Source: Sebastes aleutianus
Taxonomy: Eukaryota > Chordata > Actinopteri > Perciformes > Sebastidae
DNA: 64,000 bases
Reading direction: 5' to 3'
NCBI GenBank assembly: GCA_916700875.1
Contig: CAKAKS010000060.1
Coordinates: 33,428,804 to 33,492,803, forward strand
Notes under the pieces: generated by a model
What the model saw: only the letters and a program-made list of their open reading frames with translations
What the model was told of the DNA's origin: nothing
Database searches by the model: none
Translations under genes and position numbers: made by a program
In this document: positions 1 to 11,388 of the stretch, piece by piece
Numbering within the stretch: the stretch's first letter is position 1
How the letters are laid out: each line of letters opens with the position of its first letter

Positions 1-1383
1 GGTAGAAAATATGTAATGAAAGAGAAAATGATTAAATAAAATATACATATAGTGAAATATAATTGACTTTGAAGGCCTCTTTCTTTTGACAACACCGACA
101 TAGTCCAGTAATGATGCTGGAGACGAGCCATGTCCTCTCCTCTGTTGTGACGACACATTCTTCCTCTGGGTTGTTTCTCCTGAAATAAACCTTCGTTAAC
201 ATTCCAGACATTGACCAGAGGTGATAACCGCTCCACCTGCCATTGAAATTCCCCTCAGCCCACATCTCCTGGGAGGTTTATCCCCTTGTTCATGCTGTAT
301 TTACACAGGCAGCAGGCTATCAGACAGTAAACCGCTGTGAGCAATCAAGACCATGGTTAAGTTTGTCCAACAACCTGCAAATAATTAAATCTAGATTCAG
401 AGCCTGGAGGAAGGGAAAACCTGACTTTGATTGCTTTTTCAAATGTTTGAAAAAGCTTTTTTGAAATGCTATTTTCCTATTATTATTACTACACATTCAA
501 TGAATTGAAAAATGCAGGAGAACATAACCTTATAAAGACACTTTTCTCTGGCCTTTCTACAGAATAACAGACACAAAAGAGAGTGAATTTACCATTTTTA
601 TGTTACATTATGCTTGAGACAAAAGGACAACTACAAGCTTTCCCCCTTTTGTTTCATGTCTTTGTTTCCTGTCTTTGTCTATTAAAAACTCTATTATAAA
701 ATGAAAAGCTCTGGCGCCGGTGAGTCAGTATGGTTTGAGGAAAATATTAGTGATTGAAGTGCGTTTGCACTTTCAGAGTCCAATAATTCCATAACGCCAA
801 GAAAGAGATCAGCGATGATGGACAAATCTGAGAGAAAAGCTAACATTTTCAGCACCGCTGGAGGAAAGTAAAAGGATGACGGGTTGTGCGACTTGACCCT
901 GCGGCTGCACAGCATGACATCACACTTATCTCTCTACAGCCCTGGGAAACAACACACAGCCGGAAGAAACTAACACACAACATAATCACCCCTCTGTCAG
1001 ATCAAATTAAGCCTATTACTGTCTCTAAATAAGACCTGCTAGAAATGTGAAGCAATGAAGAAAACTGTCTGTCTGCCGTTGATTAACTCGAGCTCCAGGC
1101 CACCAAAAAACGGAAACATATGAGTCACATGTTCCCTGCTTTTGGTGAATGTGCATTTATGTAGACGGGTGGTTAATAGGCCCTTTTCCACTACAGGAAC
1201 TTAACAAGCGGTGAGTTAAGGTGTAGCCACTGTCTGGGGTTCTCATGGTGTCTCCATCGCACCCCCCCTCTGTGGAGGGGAGTCCCTGAACCGAAATGTC
1301 AGCTCTGCTCTGGAGGTGCTACTGGATTCAGGTTCCAGGTACTCTCAGGGGAAAGACTGGCAACAGCTCATTTGCAACACGTT
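1..1383. other. Intergenic stretch, no gene recognised
   Basis: I see no recognisable gene here. A 77-codon open frame on the minus strand (32-265) is bordered by a possible splice acceptor. A second minus-strand frame also runs open to the window edge. Neither resembles a protein family I know, so I do not call an exon. The sequence is mostly AT-rich unique-looking DNA. Confidence 0.5.
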
Positions 1384-2343
1384 TTGTATCTCTCTGTGTT
1401 CATGTTGTGTCTCTTTGTAGTTGTTTCGTGTCTCTCTGTGGTCATGTTGTGTCTTATTGTAGTTGTCTTGTGTCTCTTTGTAGTTGTCTTGTGTCTCCCT
1501 GTGGTCATGTTGTCTCTCTGTGGTCATGTTGTGTCTCTTTGTAGTTGTTTTGTGTCTTTTTGTGGTCATGTTGTGTCTCTTTGTAGTTGTTTTGTGTCTT
1601 TTTGTAGTTGTCTTGCATCTCGTTGTGGTCATGTTGTGTCTCTTTGTAGTTGTCTTGTGTCTTTTTGTGGTCATGTTGTGTCTCTTTGTAGTTGTTTTGT
1701 GTCTTTTTGTAGTTGTCTTGCATCTCGTTGTAGTCATGTTGTGTCTCTTTGTAGTTGTCTCGTGTCTTTTTGTGGTCATGTTGTGTCTCTTTGTGGTCAT
1801 GTTGTGTCTTTTTGTAGTTGTCTTGCGTCTCTTTGTGGTCATGTTGTCGCTCTGTGGTCATGTTGTGTCTTTTTGTAGTTGTCTTGTGTCTCTTTGTAGT
1901 TGTCTTGTGTCTTCTTGTGGTCATGTTGTGTCTCGTTGTGGTCATGTTGTCTCTCTGTGGTCATGTTGTGTCTCTTTATAGTTGTCTTGTGTCTCTCTGT
2001 GGACATGTTACGTCTCTTTGTAGTTGTCTTGTGTCTTTTTGTGGTCATGTTGCGTCTCTTTGTAGTTGTTGTGTGTCTCTTTGTGGTCAAAGTGCGTCTC
2101 TTTGTAGTTGTCTTGTGTCTCTCTGTGGACATGTTACGTCTCTTTGTAGTTGTCTTATGTCTTTTTGTGGTAATGTTGCGTCTCTGTGTAGTTATCTTGT
2201 GTCTCTGTGGTCATGTTGCGTCTCTTTGTAGATGTCTTGTGTCTCTTTGTGGTCATGTTGTGGTCTCTTTGTGTTTCTTTGTGTCTCTTTGCAAGCTGTT
2301 TTAGTCTCTTTGTAGTTGTCTTATATTTCTTTGTGGTCATTTT
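1384..2343. repeat. 21-bp minisatellite, about 45 units
   Basis: A tandem array built from two related 21-bp units. One ends in TTTGTAGTTGTCTTG, the other in TTTGTGGTCATGTTG, and both begin TGTCTC. The two types alternate irregularly, giving a 42-bp higher-order period in places. Units diverge towards both ends. Because 21 is a multiple of three and the unit lacks stops in several frames, both strands carry artificial open frames of 130-170 codons (VVLCLFVV-like on plus, TTTKRHKT-like on minus). These are not genes. Strong strand asymmetry: the plus strand is G/T-rich with almost no A. Confidence 0.95.
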
Positions 2344-5300
2344 GATTCAGTGATCGGTAGGTCCCTTCAGTAATTCATCCAAGAATCAGGCTGAATTATT
2401 GTTTAATTATATTCCCTGCAGTAATTATGTTGATGTTAATTATGTCTGTGTCTTTGTTAAATGTGTGCAACTGAGAAAGAGGAAGCTACTGAGCTTTTGT
2501 TCAACTTGCTTCATTCTCAATAATCTCCACTAGTATCTGGAACCTGCAGTAGAAACACAAGCTCAGCTGACCACTCACAGTCCTTGTTGTCTCCCCATGG
2601 TGTCTCTACAGCTACCGTAGCCCTGACGTATTACATTTTGAGGGGAGCACAGGTCAGGTACGGTGTAGCTGGCCTCTAGGCCGGAACAAATGAAAGGAAC
2701 ACTCAGCATTTTGGGAAATGCACTTCTTTGTTGTGCTCTACCCAGAGCCACATGAGCTCTCTGTCGTGGGCACACAAAATTCAATTTTGAAAATATTGAT
2801 CTCCTCCGCCATCAAAATTACAGTCAGATACTCCGGTTTTGATGGCCACTGAGTTCAATGTTGTGACTTTTCTGTAAAGTTTCTAATAGGCTATTGACTG
2901 TTGGCCCAAATTCAAGCGGAGAGGTCTTAGCAAAACTTGACCTCTGCTTCAAAAATCACATCAGGGGCCTGTACTCACTGCTAAGGCTTGCCATGTGGGA
3001 AAAAGAAATAAGCAATGTGAAAAGGTTTGTGCTCTTGAATTTAGGCTTCTTAAGAAGTAGTATCAGGTGTGCATAGCCAAGGTTAACACAAAGGAGAAAT
3101 GGCCACACACTAACAAACTACTTTAAGAGGCTAGATACCGGAACGAAAAAATTAAAAAGGTGACATAGAAGTGAACATTTTTAGTCATAGGACCATCGTC
3201 TGCACAATTCACAGACTCCAGAACCTTAATGACAAACAGCACATCAGCAGGAAGTGTTTTCAATTGGGAGTTGTCTGTGTTTCCATCTTAGAACTTTAAC
3301 CCTTTCACCATGTTTTCAGTTCATGAAAGTTAATTGTGACACTTTGTTAGCCTAAAAATGTCTTATTCAGGATTCGGTTGTACTTAGCTCCACCTTCTCA
3401 TGTCACTTCTGGTTGCACTGATGGCGACGGCCTAAATGCCGAAATCGACGTTTCAAAACAGCCGTCCACAAACTAATGGGAGCAATGGCACAAATGTAGA
3501 TGCCTCCAATTACCCAGCCCCTTACAATATTTATATAACACAACAAATAATTAATAATGATTTCATCATTTTGAATTTGATGTTTAGTTTGATGTTTAGT
3601 TTCGGTGTTGTAATCTGAGCTCCTTCGTGCTTTGTTGGCATAGACGGGCTGGCCACTCATGCTTTTAGTTCATGTTGCATGTGAGCACGCCCTGAGAGAG
3701 CAGCATAGTTCACAGCTGATAACGGCATTGCGACCCGGCATCGTTGTGGAAGCGTATGACAAAACTGTACAGCTAAACTAGCCAGATGCCAAGGAACGCA
3801 TCAACATGATGTCTACACAAACAAAGGCAGGACTTTCTGTTGCTGTTGAACCAGGACTTTTATTTGGGAAGATATATTTGGCCAAACAATATTTACCAAT
3901 ATCAACAAACGCTACAATATAATACTGATTAAATTACACTACAAGCTGATAAATATGAAATCCATTTCAGTAAAAATACATAAAAGAAACAGAGCATACA
4001 GTACATCAGTGAAGACTGTAAAGCTCAAGCTCAGCCTGAAACTCCTGCTCCACCTTCATCTGGATTTCTGATAAAAAGTTAGGAGCTGAAGGTCTGTGAC
4101 ATACACCAGTAACCCTCCACAGGATACAGGAAACAACCCAGCTTGTGCCTCTGATGTAATCCCTTAATTCACATTTGATGATAACATTTGAGTCACAGGA
4201 AACAGAAACGACAAAAAAAAAAGAAAAATAAGCACAATGATGATTACATGAGAAGCTCCGACTGGGGCTCACTCTGGACAAATTGGTATGCTGAGAAAGG
4301 CCTCCATCCCCAGACTGATGCACATGTAAACAGAGGCAGAGATGATGGAGTAGAGATGTTGTTGCAGGGCAGCTCCCTCCTACTGGAAACCAGCTGCTCA
4401 GGTCAGGGATCAGACTGGGCAGGAGCACCGCGGTGACACGGTAATGACAGCAGCTACCTGTAAAACACAAGCAGAGCAGACAACAGGCATCAATCACCCA
4501 GCAGACACCACCGCCTCATGCTTAGCAATTCTCAGCATGCTCAGCCTTCACAAAGCACACGGAGGATGCAGAACTCTTACAGGAGCAGCTGCCTCGGGCT
4601 TGTTATTCCCTTTCATTTGTGAATTATTAATTGGTAAGAAACCAATTTGTTCTTTTTATTCTAAAAGTGTCACAGGTTGTGGGAAGTAATTTATGATTGG
4701 TGGTCAACGGCGGAGTTTTAATTAAGTCCAGGCCAGAGTTCACAGTACTGGAGATGGAAGTGGTTCATTAATCACCAACTAGCAGACTTGGCCGGTACAT
4801 GAAAGGCCAAAGCGCATCACTTTTATCTGAATTACAGTTAATAGTTGGCCAACAGGAAACATGTAAGTGAATTAAGCCCAGCGAGGAAAGAGGATTCTGA
4901 GGATCATGTTGGCGTTTGATGAACAGATATAGATCAAAATATAGATCAATTCAGGGGCTTCCCAATCTGTGTATTAATTAATATGTCATCAACAAACAGA
5001 TGTACAACACTGACTGATGTGTACTTTCAAACATCAGCCTTATTGGCCCAAGCCTTCTGACAATGAAAGGCAACTTTCACAGGGTTCTGTTAAGATTTTG
5101 AAAATGTGAGAGACCTCCACACATAATGACATATGTTAAATTTAACAGTTTTGTTCCTGTTGTGTGTTGAAAAAACAATTTGGCCAAAACAGCACACCAC
5201 ACACTAACAGATTCATTCATGAACAATAAGAGCCCGACCAAGCCCCCCGAGGAAGAGCGCTTGGCGTTGAAGCAAATGTTTGTAGTGGCCAAACGGCGGT

Positions 5301-5373
5301 ACTGCAACTTCCGCGTCTGTCACGTGATGCCATTGGGCCCAAAAGTACTTTTTCCCATAGACTTACATTGGGG
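2344..5373. other. Intergenic stretch with possible dispersed repeats
   Basis: No gene I can name. The segment around 3370-3660 (ACTTCTGGTTG ... GACGTTTCAAAACAG ... CCACAAACTAATGGG) resembles a dispersed fish repeat I have seen in intergenic DNA, but no second copy is present here. A 163-codon minus-strand open frame (4006-4497) is discussed under findings. Its stop is followed about 150 bp downstream by an AATAAA on that strand near 3860. Confidence 0.4.
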
Positions 5374-5640
5374 AAAGAGACGTCTGTAAATCAGCGGATA
5401 CATTTTTTTTTAGGTGAATCAACTTCCCAGTATGAACACTTGAATAGTCTTTATTTAAATCATTAGGTTCTAAAAGTTGTAAAACGCACTAACAGCTGAA
5501 TCCAGAGCTGTTTTCTGTTGATGTGAATGAGACCCAGACCGAGGCTGGAACGAGGGCTGGGAGGCGGAGTATAAAGGAAAGGACTAGCTATTTAAGTGTT
5601 TGTACTGGGAAGTTGATTTACCTAAAACAGACGTCTCTTT
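5374..5640. repeat. Imperfect inverted repeat (hairpin), possibly a fold-back MITE
   Basis: The arms are 5374-5441 and 5594-5640, separated by about 150 bp. The left arm reads AAAGAGACGTCTGT, then about 23 unpaired bases, then TAGGTGAATCAACTTCCCAG and on to AACACTT. The right arm is its reverse complement: AAGTGTT, CTGGGAAGTTGATTTACCTA, ACAGACGTCTCTTT. The extra bases in the left arm would form a bulge. The surroundings (5175-5780) look like a non-autonomous element, but I could not define outer ends or a target duplication. Confidence 0.6.
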
Positions 5641-6085
5641 ATACGTCCATGGCCACAGACTCATTGGCGTTTTCAGCCCAAAATGGCTGCAGTGCTACCG
5701 TAGCGCCATCTAGCGGCAGAAACCTGCCGTTTTTAGCGTAAATTAACATAGGCCGATGCCTCAGTGGTGAAATATTTTGGCAAGAACGTAGTTTTATGTC
5801 AGTTTGACTGTAATATGTTAAAAGCAGATGCTCTGTGTTTCAAGTCATGTTGCGTTTAGGTGATTTAGAAAGCTCGGAATTTCGAGTTTTCCAGTGATAC
5901 CAAACACGTTATTGTAGACTGATGAGAAAATGATCCCGGATCTTTTGAACACAACACACTAACAGATGAGCAGCGACATAATTCTGACATCTGCTAATCC
6001 AGATATATGTGATATATGTATCTGCACATTTTGAACATAGTTCCTCAAAATCCAGTCTACCGAAGACACACATGGGTGAGTATGT

Positions 6086-6424
6086 GGGGGCAGCTGTGGC
6101 TCAGAGGGTAGAGCAGGTTTTAGGGTTAGGGTTAGGGGTTAAGGTTAGTCGGAAGGTCGGTGGTTCGATCCCCGGCTGCTACGGGTCACATGTCAATGTG
6201 TCCTTGAGCAAGACATTTAACCCTAAATTGCTCCCGAAGGCTGAGCCATCGGTGTGTGAATGAGTATTTAGATTAGATCCTGATGGGCAAAGTTGGCACC
6301 TTAGCAGCCTCTGCCGTCAGTGTATGAATGTGTGTGTGAATGGGTGAATGCTGACATTTAGTGTAAAGCGCTTTGAGTTGTTGGACGACTCGAAAAGCGC
6401 TATATAAGTGCAAGTCCATTTATA
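6086..6424 (+). mobile_element. tRNA-like-headed SINE-type dispersed repeat
   Basis: The head has a Pol III box A-like motif (TGGCTCAGAGGG, 6097-6108) and a box B motif (GGTTCGATCC, 6162-6171). The body then carries phrases typical of a very common fish repeat: CCTTGAGCAAGACA, GGTGTGTGAATG, AAAGCGCTTTGAGT, and the end AAGCGCTATATAAGTGCAAG. Between boxes A and B, where related copies normally have a short tRNA-like spacer, this copy has a telomere-like tract. I see no clear flanking target duplication. Confidence 0.75.
6118..6148 (+). repeat. Telomere-like TTAGGG tract inside the SINE-like head
   Basis: About four TTAGGG-type repeats (TTTTAGGGTTAGGGTTAGGG, then GTTAAGGTTAG) lie exactly between the two promoter boxes of the SINE-like repeat. 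Outside this tract the element matches its usual arrangement, so the tract looks like an expansion or insertion within the element. Confidence 0.85.
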
Positions 6425-6594
6425 TATACAAGGCTCATCACTGAACAGCTACAGAGAGATCTACTGTAACCTCCAATCAACCTCAAAGTTTGTGTTTCCA
6501 GCCTATAACCTCCAATCACACGCCTCCAAATACCTAAATGAGCCGTCTGCAACGACGTCTCTTTTATCTGCTGCTGAGGGCTGCATCTGACTGA

Positions 6595-6595
<1 letters not shown>

Positions 6596-6677
<82 letters not shown>
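6596..6677. repeat. (CA)n microsatellite, about 41 units
   Basis: An uninterrupted CA dinucleotide run of about 82 bp. The poly-CV open frame on the opposite strand is an artefact. Confidence 0.98.
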
Positions 6678-6679
<2 letters not shown>

Positions 6680-7512
6680 CCATTTAGAGAGAATTAAAGA
6701 GAGAGCAGACACACAGGCACCTTCAAGAACACATTTTATTTCTTTTCACATATAATATAATTTTTATGCGGCTGTTTCCATTTTTATTGAATTTTAGTTA
6801 GATACTCTGGCAATACTAAGAAGATTAAATTGAATAGAACTTAGTGAGGAAAGAAAATAAATTTGTGTTTCCCAAAGTTTTGTGATTGACTCAAGGACTT
6901 CCAAACCCTGAGTGATAAAGAAAAGATTAAACTTGTTATAAGGTGAGCAGAGCCAGAGTTCACATTGTGGCTCGCTTTGCATATTTTGGACAAACAAGTT
7001 GAATATCAAACACAACAGACACTGATAAAAACTGCTCCCATACAAACAGACATATGCTAATAATGCAACTGGACAAACCAACAGACAGGTAGATCATATC
7101 AAAAATCCCCCTCAAATGTCAGACACACGTGCCTTTCATTCACTTCGTCGGGAGCTATCAACGGCGGTGAGACGGTGAGGGGAATTTTAGAAATGAAAAC
7201 CCACCGTCAGAGTGAGAGGGGATCACTGAGAGTGACGCAGGAAAGGCGAACATGAGGAGAGAGAGAATGGAGCGAGATGGAGAGAATAGAGAGAGAGCTG
7301 TAGGGAGAGGAAGAGTGATGAGAGGACTATGAAGTTTGACAGGAGAATGAACATGACTACACTGCAGAGCCCGTCCGTGAAAAGACCTGAGGCGTCCGTC
7401 AGATTGGTGATTTTGTGCCCATCTGCACAATGTTCCGATCCTGACCAACTGGAAGGACGCCAGTTTAGGAGGACAGGAGGTGGATAGAGCAGATTTATGT
7501 CAAGGTAGATCT

Positions 7513-7514
<2 letters not shown>

Positions 7515-7576
<62 letters not shown>

Positions 7577-7594
7577 ATAGAGAGAGAGAGAGAG
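7515..7594. repeat. Compound (GT)n-(AG)n microsatellite
   Basis: An uninterrupted GT run to about 7575, then TTATA, then an AG run to 7594. A 12-C homopolymer lies nearby at 7724-7735. Confidence 0.97.
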
Positions 7595-8279
7595 TGAGGT
7601 AGAGATGTAAAGATAGTTCTTTGTAGAGATCAGAGGCCGTGGAGTGACTGTGTCTGCTTGGCTCACACAGTCAGAGAGCGTTGCCAGTCATGGCCACATC
7701 AAAGCTCTGCCACCACAGAGAGTCCCCCCCCCCCCACCCGCCTTTCTGCTTCCGGAAGACACACACAAACACACCCACACATTTGTATAACTGCATTCAT
7801 TCCTCAGCACATAATCCTGTTGTCATCCCTTACCACTACTTGCTCTTTGTCTTGACCTTTACGTTGGCCTTGAAGACTAATCCTGGTTTATTACAGCCTA
7901 TTTTCATCGTTTTTGGACATCATTTCTATCAGTTATGATCTCACACAGTACCTGCTACACCTGAAGAAAGGCGAGCAGTCGCTAGCACTAGGTGGCTAAT
8001 CTCCTAGCATATTTGCTGCTGACCGACCACAATTGGCTCATTTAAATTGCCCCATATCATAAATTTGCTTCAAAGGACTTTACAATCTGTTTACCATACC
8101 ACCACTGGCATAGCCAGAAAAAAACAAACTGTGGGTGTGCATCAGAAAATCCAGGGGTGCCACATGATCTAGCGGTGAACTGGGAATGAAATTCAGCCCA
8201 GGACTTTGAGATGGAGAGGCCGGAGGGTGAACATTTGTTTTGGCAGTTTTAACACTAATACAGCCACCTCAGCTGCCTC

Positions 8280-8400
8280 AGTGTATCCATCCATCCATTA
8301 TCTGTAACCGCTTATCCTATTTAGGGTCGCGAGGGCGAAGAGAACCCACGCTAACACGGGGAGAACATGCAAACTCCACGCAGAAGGGCCCCAAGCAGGG
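8280..8400 (-). mobile_element. LINE-type 3' end fragment with (GGAT)n tail
   Basis: On the minus strand the segment contains GGAGTTTGCATGTTCTCC and GTGTTAGCGTGGGTTCTC. It then runs into GGATAAGCGGTTACAG and ends in GGAT repeats. These phrases belong to a very abundant fish non-LTR/SINE tail. The usual middle part between TCGCG and GAGAACCC is missing, so this copy is internally deleted. The LINE at 43250-43868 also ends in GGATAAGCGG. Confidence 0.65.
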
Positions 8401-9230
8401 AGCTCTAGCTGTGCAGCACCTCCGTATATATTTATGAACATTTGTGGCTGGTTGAAAAGTCCGCCGCCGATGTCTGAGTGCAAGTGAATGCAGATGACCC
8501 TGCCAGCTGCTGCTCCGTTTTCTACCGGCCCCGGCAGCTTCCTGTGCCGCCTCTCCCGATCCTGGCCGCACGCAACGAATACTCATGACTTTTTTTCCTG
8601 CTAAATGTGTGGTTGGGGTCGCCAACTTCCACCATTAGTAGTAATATAGAACAGCTGGAGATGGATTGGGCCGGGTTTTTTTTTTAATAATAGTAACAAC
8701 TTTAGTAAGGCTAGAACTAAAAATGAATTCTGTATCTGATTTTTGCTGGTGTGCCAGCTGCCTCTCTGGGTTGCACACCGGCACACCCTGGCACACCTAA
8801 AGCACACCACCTCTAACTTTAAACCTTCAATTACATTGTTATCTTAAAGATCACATTGGCTGTGGGTTAAATGATGATGAACCGTCACGCTACAGCCACA
8901 TGCAGAATACATGATATCAGGGTTCAAATTACAGGGGAGATTAGAGGGGTCTGAGCCGCCTAATTAAGACTTGGACCCCCATCCGAAAACATTTATGTGC
9001 TAGCTAGAAAGTGTACTGAGGACGCCTTCGACTGTCACTGTATATCACATGACCCTTCCCTGGCAGGTTGCAGCAGTCTCTCAACAGTCTCTCTATTTGA
9101 AGGTAAAACTGAAAGTGAAATGTTGGTAATTGTTGACTCCATGTTGGCATGGTGATGGAGACTCCCCCCAGTATTCCTGTCTCTAAGGAGCCACCTGCTG
9201 CGTCAACAGACCCGCTGGTGATGGATTCAC

Positions 9231-9710
9231 TTAAAGGTCCCATATCGTGCTCATTTTTAAGGATACTAGAACATGTTTACATGCTGTAATGTCAAAAAAA
9301 CACTTTATTTTCCTCATACTGTCATACCTGTATTCACCCTCCGTCTGAAACGCTCCGTTTTAGTGCGTTTCAACGGAATTGCAACGGAATTGCGTTGCTA
9401 GGCAACAGCTTGGGTCCATGTTTACTTCCTGTCAGCTGATGTTATTTACATACACTGCAACAGGAAATAAACTGGGACACATTTAGAATGTTTTTGTTTA
9501 AAACTATGTAATGGTCTAAATATTGTATATTTGTGACATCACAAATGGACAGAAATCCTGATGGATTGTTTCAAACGCACAATTTCTGAATACGGGCTGT
9601 GTGTATTCCTCTGTACATTGAGCGTTTTGATAGTTTAACAGTATTTATAAAGCACTTAAACCTGCCTTGGAAATAAAAAAGACTCACTTTTTACAATATG
9701 GGACCTTTAA
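9231..9710. mobile_element. TTAA-flanked MITE with AGGTCCCATAT termini
   Basis: The element begins TTAAAGGTCCCATAT and ends with its exact reverse complement ATATGGGACCTTTAA, a perfect 15-bp inverted pair that includes TTAA on both sides. TTAA target duplications are the signature of piggyBac-type elements. There is no transposase frame inside its 480 bp, so it would be non-autonomous. The superfamily is inferred from the TTAA only. Confidence 0.8.
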
Positions 9711-10314
9711 TACACTCAGGAATCTGATCCGTCTCTTGCTAAATGTTTCTCTTCCATGTCTCAAACAGATGGAAAGCTGCTCGTGTCCTTACTTCTTGGA
9801 TGCACATGTGAACCTCGCATGAAGCAAACACGGTGTGTCCACAGTGCATATCACCCTGAATCCCAAGGAGCACTGGAGGCACTGGCATCAGACTCATATC
9901 CATGCTGTAGAAATACCGCTTGGGTACCAGACCGGTATTAAGTGGGCTGGAAGGTACCACTGATGGTGTCTACATTGGTGCTGAAGTAACTATTAAGTAA
10001 CAAGCTATCGTTATCTTTTTGTGCGTTGGTTCTAGGGATGACAGGATACTGTAGATGGTTTTTGCAAAAACACTTTGCAAGTTGTGGCTCCTCTTACAAC
10101 TTAAGGTGTTTAAAGTTGAGGTGAATGCAAGTAGTGATGGGAGCTGGAGCAGTCCTTTTCCATTAAGATGCACACGGAGTGATGTGTTGTTGTGAGGTTA
10201 AGGATGGAAACGGTGGTGATTTTGCAGTGAGTTAATCAATTAATTAATCTTAACTACTTTTAACTCATTGCCAGGAAGCCCCTTAAGGGAGAGCTGCCAA
10301 TTTTGTTACGTTCC
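9711..10314. other. Intergenic, nothing recognised
   Basis: Short open frames only, with no recognisable repeat family or gene. Confidence 0.5.
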
Positions 10315-10375
10315 CTCTCCTCTCCTCTCCTCTCCTCTCCTCTCCTCTCCTCTCCTCTCCTCTCCTCTCCTCTCC
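10315..10375. repeat. (CTCCT)n pentanucleotide microsatellite, about 12 units
   Basis: A near-perfect TCTCC/CTCCT array. The LSSPL and RRGEE open frames across it are artefacts. Confidence 0.97.
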
Positions 10376-10599
10376 CTCTTTTGTGTGTGTTGATAGGAGT
10401 TAGATTTAGAATTGTATCTTCTCTTTTGGGCTATTTTATTTATTATTGTGAATTTATTTCTACTCAGGGCTGGTTGGTCAGAGCTTCTATATGTGGCAAT
10501 AAAAGATTGAAATACTGAACAAAACGACTCCTCATATTCTTCATCTAGGTTTGTGTTACTAGAAATAGTACTTTTTATTTTATACACCTGACTTGTAAT

Positions 10600-10664
10600 T
10601 TTGGGCAATCTCTGGCACACAAATTTCCTTTTGGATTAATAAAGTTCTATCTCATTTTATCTCT
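10600..10664 (+). mobile_element. Non-LTR retroelement tail (AATAAAGTT type)
   Basis: The phrase AAATTTCCTTTTGGATTAAT followed by AAAGTTCTATCTCATTTTATC matches the tail of a common fish retroelement, in which a GGGATTAATAAAGT-like polyadenylation signal is followed by short TATCT-type repeats. A related tail lies on the minus strand at 57335-57390. The body of the element is not recognisable upstream. Confidence 0.45.
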
Positions 10665-11388
10665 TAATTGCATAGAAGTCATAGGGAGGAGGTCTAGATG
10701 GGTAGTTGGGCATACTGTACAAAGCTCAGGACATTGGTACTGACAAAGGTAGGATATTGTAGGAATAAAAGAATAGATATGTTTCAGTGAATTTCCTCAT
10801 GCTGAAAATATAGGCCTCATCCGAGAACATTTTTGTTCTAATCCTAATCCTCATTTCTTTTTTTACTTTGAGGTTTGTTCCTACAAGTGTTCCAAGTCAG
10901 ATTCACCAAACTCTCTTGAACCTGATGTCACCTCTTCGTGAGGAGGTACAACAATCATGAGATGTGATCATTGTGACATAACCGGCACCCCTAAATTGCT
11001 GGGGCCAGTCCCCAAATTGCCAAAAGGGGCCACTGGTTCTGTTCTGTTTGTGTTCAACTTCTATTCACAAAAATGTTGCCAAAGAGTGAAAAGAAGAAGT
11101 TCACACCAAACTTGCTGTCGGAAATCAACATGAGAAATGCAGCAGTGTCAGTGGTGGTACTGGGAGACCTGAAACAGTAAGAAAATATGAATACAGCTGC
11201 CAACAATGTGCCATCATAGCAGAGTACTGTGACAGGAGTAAAGTGAGAGAATTCCCCTAACTGCTGAACAGCCTTTAAGTTTCCATGCCAAAATAGGCCT
11301 ATGCCAATAAAATCATTAAATCACAAATACAACTTCTGTACATTGGCAACCATGATAACCAACTGCTGATCTGAATATTCATTTTGCA
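10665..11388. other. Intergenic, nothing recognised
   Basis: No convincing coding or repeat feature between the retroelement tail and the first copy of the GGGACT MITE. Confidence 0.45.

Noticed and set aside
32..265. 77-codon minus-strand frame at the left edge, possible exon
   Set aside because: An acceptor-like TTTATTTCAG is present, but no recognisable protein results in either open frame and the other exon border lies off the window.
1345..2340. Several 130-170-codon open frames on both strands (VVLCLFVV- and TTTKRHKT-type proteins)
   Set aside because: They are by-products of a 21-bp tandem repeat without stop codons. All frames are equally open, and there is no domain or codon signature.
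1384..2343. CRISPR-like array
   Set aside because: There are no unique spacers. The two 21-bp unit types are homologous and contiguous, and the sequence is vertebrate.
6118..6148. Interstitial telomere marking a chromosome fusion
   Set aside because: Only about four imperfect units, located precisely within a SINE-like head. A change within that element explains it better.
6503..6712. Open frames of poly-CV or poly-TH across CA/GT runs (also near 7223-7666, 17979-18300, 24973-25191)
   Set aside because: Dinucleotide runs translate without stops. These are not genes.
10303..10620. LSSPLLSSPL and RRGEERRGEE frames
   Set aside because: Translation of the CTCCT microsatellite.
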